Origin: Thermaerobacter subterraneus DSM 13965
GTDB lineage: Bacteria > Bacillota > Sulfobacillia > Thermaerobacterales > Thermaerobacteraceae
Reading direction: 5' to 3'
Assembly: GCF_000183545.2 (NCBI RefSeq)
Contig: NZ_JH976536.1
Span: 124,001-188,000, forward strand
Length of the DNA stretch: 64,000 nt
Position numbers and translations under genes: made by a program. Below are positions 8,223 to 16,026 of this stretch, piece after piece; the first letter of the stretch is position 1; every line of letters begins with the position of its first letter. A model generated the notes under the pieces. It worked only from the letters and a program-made list of their open reading frames with translations, was not told the origin of the DNA and ran no database searches.

Positions 8223-9125
8223 ATGCACATGGTGGTCTGCCTCAAGCAGGTGCCCGACAGTTCGGAGATGCGCATCAACCCGAAGACCGGCACGCTGGTG
8301 CGCCAGGGCGTGACCTCGATCATCAACCCGTATGACGTCCACGCCCTGGAGGCGGCGTTGCAGATCAAGGACCAGTGGGGCGGCCAGGTCACGGTGGTCA
8401 GCATGGGACCGCCCTTTTTCGAGCAGTCCCTCAAGGAGGCCGTCGCCGTCGGGGCGGACCGTACGGTGCTGGTCAGCGACCGCGCCATGGCCGGCGCGGA
8501 CACCTTCGCCACCAGCCGGGTGCTGGCCGAGGCGATCCGGCGCATCGAGCAGGAGTTCGGCCCGGTCGACCTGATCTTCTGCGGGCGGCAGACCATCGAC
8601 GGCGACACGGGCCAGGTGGGGCCGGGCATCGCTGCCCGCCTGGACATCCCCGTGCTCACCTACGTCATCCGGATCCGCGAGGTGAACCCCGAGGGCCGGT
8701 ACATCGTGGTGGAGCGCAAGGTGGAGGGCGGCCGGCAGGTGGTCCGTTCCGCCCTGCCCGCCCTGCTGACGGTCGAGAAGGAGCTCAACGAGCTGCGCTA
8801 CGCCTCGCTTCCGGGCATGCTCCGCGCCGCCCGGCACAAGCCCATCGTGTGGAACCGGGAGACCCTGGGGCTGGAGCGGACCGAGGTCGGCCTGCTGGGC
8901 TCCCCCACCATCGTGGCCCGGTCCTTCACGCCGCCCGAACGGAAGCGCGAGACGGTGCTGATCGACGGTAGCGACCCGGAGCGGGCCGCCCGGGAGCTGG
9001 CCGACCGGCTGCTGGCGCACCCCACCTTCCGCAAGGCGGTGGTCGACGCGCGGCGCACCGCCAGGATGGCGGAGGCCATGGCGGCCGGGACGGGTGCCGG
9101 TGCCGGTTCGTCCCGGGGACAGTGA
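8223..9125 (+). CDS. etfB: Electron transfer flavoprotein beta subunit (FixA/EtfB)
   Basis: A 300-residue beta subunit. It begins MVVCLKQVPDSSEMRINPKTGTL and carries INPYDVHALEAALQIKD, VVSMGPPFFEQSLKEAVAVGADRTVLVSDRAMAGADTFATS, and GRQTIDGDTGQVGPGIA, the nucleotide-binding signature of EtfB. With the next three genes it forms the EtfABCX (FixABCX) set, which moves electrons from NADH to ferredoxin or flavodoxin and quinone. Its Ala/Gly tail is longer than usual. ATG 8223 is preceded by GGGAAGGATGG; an in-frame ATG at 8229 is also possible. Confidence 0.93.
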   Translation: MHMVVCLKQVPDSSEMRINPKTGTLVRQGVTSIINPYDVHALEAALQIKDQWGGQVTVVSMGPPFFEQSLKEAVAVGADRTVLVSDRAMAGADTFATSRVLAEAIRRIEQEFGPVDLIFCGRQTIDGDTGQVGPGIAARLDIPVLTYVIRIREVNPEGRYIVVERKVEGGRQVVRSALPALLTVEKELNELRYASLPGMLRAARHKPIVWNRETLGLERTEVGLLGSPTIVARSFTPPERKRETVLIDGSDPERAARELADRLLAHPTFRKAVVDARRTARMAEAMAAGTGAGAGSSRGQ

Positions 9126-9153
9126 CGGCCGCGCCAGGGAGGGGAGGACGACC

Positions 9154-10458
9154 GTGAGCGAGGAAGTCTTGCTGAAGCAGGAAGGGACCGGCGGCCAGGG
9201 AGTCGCCGCGGGCGGCGGGCAGGCCGGGGCCCGGCCGGGCGGGGCCGTCCTGGAGGGCGCCGGTGGCGCCGCCGCCGAGGCGGCGGCGGGGCGGGACGGC
9301 AGCCCTGCCGCATCCGCCCGGAAGAAGGCCGCCGCGGCCCGGGGTGCCGGCGAGACACCCGACTTGGAGTCCTACCGCGGGGTGGGCATCTTCATCGAGC
9401 AGCACGGCGGCCAGGCCGCGCCGGTCGCCTGGGAACTGGCCGGCATCGGGCGGAAGCTGGCGGATAAGCTGGGCGTGGAACTCATCGGCTTCGTGGCCGG
9501 CCACCAGGTGGAGGCGGTGGCCCAGGAGGCGGTGGAACGCGGCTGCGACCGGGTTCTCGTCATGGACCACCCCGCCCTGGGGGTCTACCGCAACGAGGCC
9601 TACGCCCGGGTGCTCACGCCGGTGATCCGGGAGGTGAAACCCGAGATCTTCCTGCTGGGCGCCACCACCACCGGCCGCGACCTGGCCGGCACCATCGCCA
9701 CCACCCTCCAGACGGGGCTGACGGCGGACTGCACCCAGCTGGACGTAGACCCCGAGACGCGCCTTTTGGATGCCATCCGGCCGGCCTTCCTGGAGAAGCA
9801 GCTGGCGGTGATCCTCTGCAAGAAGCACCGGCCCCAGATGGCCACCGTGCGGCCCAAGATGATGGAGCCGGCACCGCGCCAGCCCGGCCGCCAGGGGGAG
9901 ATCGTCAGGGTACCGGTCGACCTGGACGAGAGTACCCTGCGCACCCGCGTCCTGGGCGTCATCGACGAGCCCGACCCGCAGGCCCAGCTGGAGCGGGCGG
10001 ATGTGGTGGTCGCCGGCGGCCGCGGCCTGCAGGACCCCAAGAACCTCAAGCTGCTCTTCGACTTCGCCCAGGTGGTGGGCGGCGTGGTGGGCGCCTCCCG
10101 GGCCATCGTGGATGCGGGCTGGATCGGCCGCGAGCACCAGGTGGGCCAGACGGGCCTGACCGTCCGGCCCAAGGTCTACTTCGCCTTCGGCATCTCGGGC
10201 GCCATCCAGCATACCGTCGGCATGGAGAACTCCGAGCTCATCGTCGCCGTGAACAAGGATCCGGACGCGCCGATCTTCAAGGTGGCCGACCTGGGCGTGG
10301 TGGGAGACCTCTTCGCCGTCGTCCCTGCCCTTCAGGCGGAGCTGGCCCGCCGCCTGGATGCCCTGCTGGCGGAGGAACCCGAGGCCGGTGGCTCGACCGG
10401 CGGCCAGGAAGACGGGGAAAGCCAGGGCGCGGCGGCGGCAGCCCGGGCCGGCGCCTGA
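9154..10458 (+). CDS. etfA: Electron transfer flavoprotein alpha subunit (FixB/EtfA)
   Basis: A 434-residue alpha subunit, about 100 residues longer than most. The first ~68 residues are an Ala/Gly-rich extension that looks unstructured, and the last ~35 are similar. The core begins YRGVGIFIEQHGGQAAPVAWELAGIGRKLAD, with LLGATTTGRDLAGTIATTLQTGLTADCTQLDVD, and the FAD-binding C-terminal half: VVAGGRGL, VVGGVVGASRAIVDAGW, HQVGQTGLTVRPKVYFAFGISGAIQH and IFKVADLGVVGDLF. GTG 9154 follows GGGAGGGGAGGA. It lies 28 bases after etfB and 7 bases before fixC. Confidence 0.93.
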   Translation: MSEEVLLKQEGTGGQGVAAGGGQAGARPGGAVLEGAGGAAAEAAAGRDGSPAASARKKAAAARGAGETPDLESYRGVGIFIEQHGGQAAPVAWELAGIGRKLADKLGVELIGFVAGHQVEAVAQEAVERGCDRVLVMDHPALGVYRNEAYARVLTPVIREVKPEIFLLGATTTGRDLAGTIATTLQTGLTADCTQLDVDPETRLLDAIRPAFLEKQLAVILCKKHRPQMATVRPKMMEPAPRQPGRQGEIVRVPVDLDESTLRTRVLGVIDEPDPQAQLERADVVVAGGRGLQDPKNLKLLFDFAQVVGGVVGASRAIVDAGWIGREHQVGQTGLTVRPKVYFAFGISGAIQHTVGMENSELIVAVNKDPDAPIFKVADLGVVGDLFAVVPALQAELARRLDALLAEEPEAGGSTGGQEDGESQGAAAAARAGA

Positions 10459-10465
10459 CGGAGGG

Positions 10466-11770
10466 ATGGCTGTGGCAGAGCGCTTTGACGTCGTGATCGT
10501 GGGCGCCGGTCCCGCCGGCCTGTCGGCGGGCCTGGTGCTGGCCCGGGGCGGCGCCCGGGTGCTGATCCTGGAGCGGGGGGAGTACCCCGGATCCAAGAAC
10601 GTCATGGGCGGCGTGCTCTACCGGCACCAGCTGGACGAGCTCCTGCCCGGAGCCTGGCGGGAGGCGCCCGTCGAGCGCACCATCGTCGAGCAGAACTACT
10701 GGCTGCTCACGCCGGACTCGGCGGTGACCTTCGGCTACCGCACGCCCCGCTGGGCGGACGACCCGCCCAACAACTTCACCGTGCTGAGGGCCAAGTTCGA
10801 CCCCTGGTTTGCGAAGAAGGTGGAGGAAGCGGGTGCCACCCTCATCACCCGGACCAACGTGGTCGACCTGATCCACGATGACCGCGGCCGGGTGGTGGGC
10901 GTGGTGGCCGGCCGCCCGGAGGGCGAAGTGTACGCCGACGTGGTGATCCTGGCGGAAGGCGTCAACAACCTGCTGACCCAGAAGGCCGGCCTTCACGACG
11001 ACTGGGCGATGAACGAGGCCGCGCTGGCGGTCAAGGAAGTCATCGAACTGCCCCGGGAGAAGATCGAGGACCGCTTCGGCCTGGAACCCGGGCAGGGCGC
11101 CACGGTGGAGATGCTGGGCGACGCCACGGCCGGCATGCTGGGGATGGGCTTCCTCTATACAAACAAGGAATCGGTGTCCTTCGGCGTCGGCGTGCTGGTC
11201 AAGCACCTGGTCTACAGCCAGATGAACCCCAACCAGCTGCTGGAGCGGCTCAAGCAGCACCCCAAGGTCCGCAAGCTGATCGAAGGCGGCAAGGTGATCG
11301 AGTACTCGGCCAAGCTGATCCCCGAGGGCGGCTACAAGGCCATCCCCCGCCTGTTCAAGGACGGCCTGATGGTGGTCGGGGACGCGGCCGGGCTGACCAA
11401 CGCCATCCACCGCGAGGGATCCAACCTGGCCATGACCTCCGGCCGCATCGCCGGCGAGGTGGCCCTGGAGGCCCTGGCGGAGGGCGACAGTTCCACCCGG
11501 GTCCTCTGCCGGTACCAGCAGCGGCTGGAAGAGACCTACGTCCTCAAGGACCTGCGGAAGTACAACTACGCCAACGAGTTCTTCGACGAGAACCCGCAGT
11601 TCCTGCGGCAATATCCCGAGCTGCTGAGCCAGGTGATGCGGGAGTTCTTCACCGTCGACAGCACGCCCAAATGGGATAAGCAGGCCAAGATCCTGCGCAT
11701 GGTGCGCCGCCAGCGCCCGCTGTGGCGCATCGCCTATGACCTCTATTCCATGTGGAGGGCGATCGGATGA
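10466..11770 (+). CDS. fixC: ETF:quinone-type oxidoreductase FixC
   Basis: A 434-residue FAD-dependent oxidoreductase of the geranylgeranyl-reductase / ETF-QO family. The dinucleotide-binding GAGPAGLSAGLVLARGGARVLILERG is at the N terminus, followed by GSKNVMGGVLYRHQLDEL, an FFTVDS-containing end, and the FAD motif GLMVVGDAAGLTNAIHREGSNLAMTSG. It passes electrons from the EtfAB flavins towards quinone with FixX as the iron-sulfur partner. ATG 10466 follows GGAGGG. The stop overlaps the fixX start as ATGA, a sign of coupled translation. Confidence 0.93.
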   Translation: MAVAERFDVVIVGAGPAGLSAGLVLARGGARVLILERGEYPGSKNVMGGVLYRHQLDELLPGAWREAPVERTIVEQNYWLLTPDSAVTFGYRTPRWADDPPNNFTVLRAKFDPWFAKKVEEAGATLITRTNVVDLIHDDRGRVVGVVAGRPEGEVYADVVILAEGVNNLLTQKAGLHDDWAMNEAALAVKEVIELPREKIEDRFGLEPGQGATVEMLGDATAGMLGMGFLYTNKESVSFGVGVLVKHLVYSQMNPNQLLERLKQHPKVRKLIEGGKVIEYSAKLIPEGGYKAIPRLFKDGLMVVGDAAGLTNAIHREGSNLAMTSGRIAGEVALEALAEGDSSTRVLCRYQQRLEETYVLKDLRKYNYANEFFDENPQFLRQYPELLSQVMREFFTVDSTPKWDKQAKILRMVRRQRPLWRIAYDLYSMWRAIG

Positions 11771-12141
11771 GCGCGCGGGCTGCGGCCGCTGCGGCGGCCC
11801 CCATGGACACGGAAGCCCCCGAGGCCGCCGGCGGGCAGGCGCCGGCCGGCGTGCGGCCGATGACGATTCAGGAGAAGCTGTACCTGGACCGCTTCAACGC
11901 CGACAAGCAGTCGCACCTGTTCATCATCGACCCGGACGTGTGCCTGAACAAGTGCCCGGAGCAGTACTGCACCAAGTTCTGCCCGGCCCACGTCTACGAG
12001 TGGGACGACGAGGCGCAGAAGATCCTGGTCGGTTACGAGGGGTGCGTGGAGTGCGGCACCTGCCGCATCGGCTGCCCCTTCCGCAACATCAAGTGGCTCA
12101 ACCCCCGGGGCGGCTACGGGGTCCAGTATCGCCAGGGCTGA
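11767..12141 (+). CDS. fixX: Ferredoxin-like protein FixX
   Basis: A 124-residue iron-sulfur protein. A ~35-residue Ala-rich start leads into MTIQEKLYLDRFNADKQSHLFIIDPDVC. Cysteines are spaced as CLNKCPEQYCTKFCP and CVECGTCRIGCPF; the second cluster is the standard 4Fe-4S pattern. FixX hands electrons to or from FixC. It is the last gene of the etfB-etfA-fixC-fixX operon; no U-rich terminator is visible before the next gene at 12320. Confidence 0.93.
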   Translation: MSARAAAAAAAPMDTEAPEAAGGQAPAGVRPMTIQEKLYLDRFNADKQSHLFIIDPDVCLNKCPEQYCTKFCPAHVYEWDDEAQKILVGYEGCVECGTCRIGCPFRNIKWLNPRGGYGVQYRQG

Positions 12142-12319
12142 AGGCCGGGCCGGCCCGCGGGGACAGGTGCGGACCGGCCGCGCCGGCGGGTTCCCCCTGA
12201 CCGGCCGCCGGGCTTGCCGCCCGGTGGGCCGCGGTGGAGATGCAACGGGGAAGGGGGCCGGCGGGTGGGGAAGAACGGGCCGCCCGCCCCGGCCCAGCAC
12301 GTCCCACAGGAGGTTCGCC

Positions 12320-13198
12320 ATGGCCATCGCGCGGGCAGAACTGGCCCGCCGGGCCCGGGAGCTGGCCCGGCGGGTGCAGGAGGAATGGTTGGAAAAGGAG
12401 GCGGGGAGCGGAGCGGGGGGCGAGGGGCGGCCCGGGGCGGATTCGGGCTGGGCGCTGGCGCTGGCCGGCTCCGGCGCCACGGGCTTCCGGGACACGGTCT
12501 CGCGCCTCGACCTGGTGGCCGCCGGCCCGGCGGAAGCCGTGCAGCGGCTGCGCAACCGCCTGGCGCCCCACGGGGAGCCCGGAGGACCCGGCTCCCTCCA
12601 CCGGCTGCCCGCCTGGGCCGGCGGTGGCCACCTGGCCCTTCTGGCCTGGGACGAGCTGGCCGCCGCCGCCCGCCGGCCCGATGAGGCCACGGTGATCCTG
12701 CTGGGCGCCGCCGAGCCTCTGCTGGACCCCGGGGGCCGGCTGGCAGCCCACCTGGCCCCGTTGCGGCAGCTGCCGCCGGACTGGTACCGGCAGCAGGCGG
12801 CCCGGCGTTACCGCGCCCTGCGGCGGCGCACCGCCTCCATGGCCTGGAACCTGCGCCGGGGCCAGGCCTTCGCCTTCCTGGCCGGGTTCGTCCAGTGGCT
12901 CGAGCATTTCCTGTTGCTGTGCCGCTACGCCGACGGCGAGCCGCCCGTCGACCGCAAGTGGCTCCTGCAGGCGGCCATGCGCACCTCCCTGGGGCGCCAG
13001 TGCCGGGCCGATCTCTACGCCCTCTTCTCCGGCCTCGGCGAGATCGCCACCCTGGGAGGAAGCTACGATCCGAAGGAGAACCGGCTTTACGGGACCATCG
13101 CCCGGCTCCACGGCCTGCTGGCCGCCGCCCTGCGCCAGCGGGGGCTGCTGGACGAGCGGGACGAACCGAGGGACGACACCAGGGAGGAGACCCCGTGA
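12320..13198 (+). CDS. Uncharacterised protein with nucleotidyltransferase-like N terminus
   Basis: A 292-residue protein I do not recognise with certainty. Residues ~45-65 read LALAGSGATGFRDTVSRLDLVAAG, which resembles the G-S...D-x-x-x-x-D/L loop of nucleotidyltransferase-fold proteins. The second half (DWYRQQAARRYRALRRRTASMAWNLRRGQ, then LEHFLLLCRYADGEPPVDRKWLLQAAMRT) looks like the helical domain found behind such folds in DUF4037-type proteins. A catalytic D-x-D is not obvious, so it may be inactive or belong elsewhere. ATG 12320 follows AGGAGGTT. Its stop overlaps the next start as GTGA. Confidence 0.6.
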   Translation: MAIARAELARRARELARRVQEEWLEKEAGSGAGGEGRPGADSGWALALAGSGATGFRDTVSRLDLVAAGPAEAVQRLRNRLAPHGEPGGPGSLHRLPAWAGGGHLALLAWDELAAAARRPDEATVILLGAAEPLLDPGGRLAAHLAPLRQLPPDWYRQQAARRYRALRRRTASMAWNLRRGQAFAFLAGFVQWLEHFLLLCRYADGEPPVDRKWLLQAAMRTSLGRQCRADLYALFSGLGEIATLGGSYDPKENRLYGTIARLHGLLAAALRQRGLLDERDEPRDDTREETP

Positions 13199-13548
13199 AG
13201 CTCTTCGCCTATGGGACCCTGCGGCGCCGCGGGCGGATCGAAGCCCTGGTCGGCCGCCGGCTGGACGAGCCGGTACCGGCGGTGCTGGAGGGCTACCGCC
13301 TCTACGATACCGGCCGCGGCTACCCGGTGATCCTGCCCGAGCCGGGCCACCGGGTGCAGGGGGTGGTGTGGACCATCGACGAAGCCGACCTGGGCTACCT
13401 CGACCACTACGAGGGGGCCGACGAGGACCCGCCCTATTACTACCGGCGCCTGGTCCAGGTGCAGGTGGCGGGACGGCCGGTGGAGGCGGTGGTTTACGTC
13501 GGCAACCCCGTGGTCTTCGACCGCCTGGTGCCGCTGGAGGCGTACTGA
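13195..13548 (+). CDS. Gamma-glutamylcyclotransferase-like protein
   Basis: A 117-residue GGCT/AIG2-like fold protein. It begins KLFAYGTLRRRG, the substrate-loop motif YGTL of the family, then VLEGYRLYDTGRGYPVILPEPGHRVQGVVWTIDEADLGYLDHYEGAD, where the Glu of DHYEG sits at the usual catalytic acid position, and ends VVYVGNPVVFDRLVPLEAY. Such proteins cleave gamma-glutamylamines or similar peptides to 5-oxoproline; the substrate here is unknown. GTG 13195 overlaps the upstream stop. A rho-independent terminator follows at 13584. Confidence 0.85.
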   Translation: MKLFAYGTLRRRGRIEALVGRRLDEPVPAVLEGYRLYDTGRGYPVILPEPGHRVQGVVWTIDEADLGYLDHYEGADEDPPYYYRRLVQVQVAGRPVEAVVYVGNPVVFDRLVPLEAY

Positions 13549-13583
13549 AAAGGGCGCACTGCGCACTGCAAGAAACCGGCCGG

Positions 13584-13611
13584 CCCGGCGGCGGAAGCCG
13601 CCGGGGTTTTT
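13584..13611 (+). terminator. Rho-independent terminator
   Basis: CCCGGCGGC and GCCGCCGGG form a 9-bp stem with a GGAA loop, followed directly by G and TTTTT. It ends the fixX-downstream gene pair. Confidence 0.9.
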
Positions 13612-13965
13612 ACGCTTATGGCCTCACATCGACCCCGCGGGGCCGTCTCCCCAGCTCGGGGCCCGGCGTGCCCATCCCCGTCCCCGGCCCCCGACCGGCG
13701 GCCGCCGCCCGCGGCGCCCGGCAGCGGGCCTCTTCCTCCAGGGCCTGGCGTTCCGTCCCGGCCGGCACCGCCAGAAGGGAGGCGGCGAGCCGGGCCCGGG
13801 TCCGCTGAGCGTACCAAGCCTCCGTAGCCGCTGCTGCTTCGCACTGCGCCTTGACCGCCAGGTGGCCCCTTCCCGCCGTGCACCCGCGCACAAGGCCGGC
13901 CGCCATCCCGCATACACTGCCCCGGAGCCGGTCCCGCCGGGCCGGACCGGCAGGGAGGTGGGGAC
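13612..13965. other. 354-base gap
   Basis: No supported gene. A minus-strand frame (13906 down to 13616, 96 codons) has moderately gene-like composition but no ribosome site and no family resemblance. A CATACT-like element just before 13921 may help drive the next plus-strand gene. Confidence 0.5.
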
Positions 13966-14532
13966 ATGGCGGGCGGCGCACTGCACGACCCGTCCCATCA
14001 TGGGGAGGCGGAACCGCCGCAGGCCGGGCGCAGCCCCCTGCCACCGGGCTGGCCGCGCTGGCTGGCGGCGGTGGAGGATGGACTGGTGCGAGCTGCGGTG
14101 GCCGGACTGGTGGCGCTGGTGGTGATCCAGTCCCTGATGGCAGGCCAGGGGCACCTGGCGCTGGACACCTACGGCCGGGTGCTGGAGGACTGGGGATACC
14201 TCCCGGTCGCGGCGGGCCTCGAGCCTGCCGCCCCGGGCGCCGGGCCCGGCCATGGGCAGGCCGGGCATGGGCAGGCCGTCCTCACCTTGGCGGGGCACGG
14301 GCCGGGAACGGTCCTGGTCCTGCTCAACGGGGTGCCGGTGGCCCAGCTGGAGCCGGGCCAGACCCGCCCCGTGGTCGTCCGGCCCGGCGACCGGCTGGTC
14401 CTCCGTTCCGCAGCTCGTGCGGCAGCCCTGGTGGAGGTGGTCCACGTGGCAGGCCCCCTGCACCGGCCCCGGCCGCATACGCGCTGGCAGGCTCTCCCCC
14501 AGGGCACGCCCCTGCCCGTGGCCTGGCAGTGA
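13966..14532 (+). CDS. Uncharacterised single-pass membrane protein
   Basis: A 188-residue protein with a ~35-residue polar N terminus, one hydrophobic segment (VRAAVAGLVALVVIQSLMAG, about residues 41-60), a short linker, and a beta-rich outer domain (VLVLLNGVPVAQLEPGQTRPVVVRPGDRLVLRSAARAA). The topology suggests a membrane-anchored extracytoplasmic domain. It lies just upstream of cmk, where Firmicutes often carry small membrane proteins of unknown role. ATG 13966 follows GGGAGGTGGGG. I do not recognise the family. Confidence 0.7.
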   Translation: MAGGALHDPSHHGEAEPPQAGRSPLPPGWPRWLAAVEDGLVRAAVAGLVALVVIQSLMAGQGHLALDTYGRVLEDWGYLPVAAGLEPAAPGAGPGHGQAGHGQAVLTLAGHGPGTVLVLLNGVPVAQLEPGQTRPVVVRPGDRLVLRSAARAAALVEVVHVAGPLHRPRPHTRWQALPQGTPLPVAWQ

Positions 14533-14588
14533 GCAGGGTCCGGCGGGGTCACGGCCGGCGGGACCGGACCGCCGGCCCGCACCTTTCC

Positions 14589-14598
14589 GTGGTATAAT
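14589..14598 (+). promoter_or_regulatory. Extended -10 promoter before cmk
   Basis: A perfect TATAAT (14593-14598) is preceded by TGG, giving an extended -10 element (TG-N-TATAAT). No good -35 is seen 17 bases upstream, which is compatible with extended -10 promoters. Confidence 0.7.
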
Positions 14599-14723
14599 TG
14601 CGGGCGATTGGAATGGCGCCACCCGCCGCAGAACCCGGAGGCGGCCTTGGCAATCCCGAGGCGCCAATCCAGATACAAGGAATCCGGCGGGCGGTGTCGA
14701 AGAAGCGGAGGGAACCGGCGTCG

Positions 14724-15392
14724 TTGAAACGCGTGATCGCCATCGATGGCCCGGCGGGAGCCGGCAAGAGCACCGTCGCCCGGCGGGTGGCCACGGCCCT
14801 GGGTTACCTGTACGTCGATACCGGTGCCATGTACCGGGCCATGACGCTGAAGGTGCTCCGGCATGGCATCGATCCAAGAGACCGCCAGCGGGTGGCCCAG
14901 CTGGCCCGCGAAACGGACATTGCGCTGGCAACGGGGCCCGAGGGGGCCCCGCAGGTCGTTCTCGACGGGGTCGATGTCACGGCCCACCTGCGGGAGCCGG
15001 GGGTCGACCGGGCGGTGTCCGTGGTGGCCGCCATCCCCGAGGTGCGGCAGCGCCTGCTGGAGGTCCAGCGGGAACTGGCCCGCCGGGGCCGGGTCGTCCT
15101 GGAAGGCCGGGACACCGGGACCCATGTGGCACCGGAGGCCGATCTCAAGATCTTCCTCACGGCATCGCCGGACGAACGGGCCCGGCGCCGGTACCTTGAG
15201 CTGGTGGCGGCAGGCCATCCGGTGACCCTGGAGCAGGTCGAAGAGGCGCTGCGGCAGCGGGACCGGCAGGACATGACCCGCCCGGCCGCGCCGCTGCAGC
15301 GGGCTGCGGACGCCATCGAGATCGACACTACGGGGCGCACCATCGACGCCGTGGTGGAAGAGATCCTGCGGTACTGCCGGGAGGGCGAGTAG
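14724..15392 (+). CDS. cmk: Cytidylate kinase
   Basis: A 222-residue (d)CMP kinase. It starts LKRVIAIDGPAGAGKSTVARRVA (P-loop GPAGAGKS), with YVDTGAMYRAMTLKVL, VVLDGVDVTAHLREPGVDRAVSVVAAIPEVRQRLLEVQREL, VLEGRDTGTHVAPEADLKIFLTASPDERARRR and the closing Asp/Thr-rich helix. The enzyme phosphorylates CMP and dCMP for nucleotide supply. TTG 14724 is preferred because GGAGGG precedes it and homology begins at once; in-frame starts further upstream would add non-homologous residues. It is followed directly by plsC. Confidence 0.92.
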   Translation: MKRVIAIDGPAGAGKSTVARRVATALGYLYVDTGAMYRAMTLKVLRHGIDPRDRQRVAQLARETDIALATGPEGAPQVVLDGVDVTAHLREPGVDRAVSVVAAIPEVRQRLLEVQRELARRGRVVLEGRDTGTHVAPEADLKIFLTASPDERARRRYLELVAAGHPVTLEQVEEALRQRDRQDMTRPAAPLQRAADAIEIDTTGRTIDAVVEEILRYCREGE

Positions 15393-15995
15393 GTGCTGTA
15401 CCGGTTCGCCAAGGGACTGTTCTGGCTGCTCTTCGCCCTGGGGTACCGCTGGGATGTGCGCGGGCTGGAGAACGTACCGGCCCGGGGACCGTTGCTGGTG
15501 ATCGCCAACCACTTCAGCTGGCTCGACCCGCCGCTGGTGGGTACGGTGTTGCCGCGAAAGGTGCATTTTATGGCCAAGCAGGAACTGTTCCACAGCCCGG
15601 TGGCCGCCTGGGTCCTGCGGCGCCTGGGCGCCTTCCCGGTGCGCCGGGGCCAGCCCGACCGCTGGGCCCTGCGCCACGCCCTGACCCTGCTCGGCCAGGG
15701 CAAGGTGGTCGGCCTCTTCCCGGAAGGGACCCGTAGCCGGGGCCCCCTGCGGCCCTTCGAACCGGGCGCCGCCCTGCTGGCGGTGAAGTCCGGTGCGCCG
15801 GTGCTGCCGGTGGCCATCACCGGCCCCTACCGGCTGGGCCGCCGGGTCCGGGTCCGCATCGGGCGTCCCTTCCGGGTGGACCGGGCCGGAGGGGAGGGGA
15901 CCATCGAGGCGGTGGCAGAAAGGATGCGCGAGGCCATTGCGGCGCTGCTGGATGAACCCGCTCCGGCGGGTCGCCACGACGCCGCATCCCTGTAG
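15393..15995 (+). CDS. plsC: 1-acyl-sn-glycerol-3-phosphate acyltransferase
   Basis: A 200-residue membrane-associated acyltransferase making phosphatidic acid. Family motifs: VIANHFSWLDPPLVG (the catalytic H-x4-D), GAFPVRRGQPDRWALRHAL, LFPEGTRSRGPLRPFEPGAALLA (substrate-binding EGTRS) and VLPVAITGPY. A hydrophobic N terminus (LFWLLFALGYRW) fits membrane association. GTG 15393 follows the cmk stop with no spacer and has GGGAGGG upstream. The cmk-plsC-S1 order is common in Firmicutes. Confidence 0.92.
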   Translation: MLYRFAKGLFWLLFALGYRWDVRGLENVPARGPLLVIANHFSWLDPPLVGTVLPRKVHFMAKQELFHSPVAAWVLRRLGAFPVRRGQPDRWALRHALTLLGQGKVVGLFPEGTRSRGPLRPFEPGAALLAVKSGAPVLPVAITGPYRLGRRVRVRIGRPFRVDRAGGEGTIEAVAERMREAIAALLDEPAPAGRHDAASL

Positions 15996-16026
15996 GTTAA
16001 GCCGTTCGAAGGGGGTCGTGTCGAGG

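Noticed and set aside
13616..13906. A 96-codon minus-strand gene in the gap before the membrane protein gene
   Set aside because: Composition is moderately gene-like, but there is no ribosome site, no family resemblance, and the GC-rich DNA leaves long frames open by chance.
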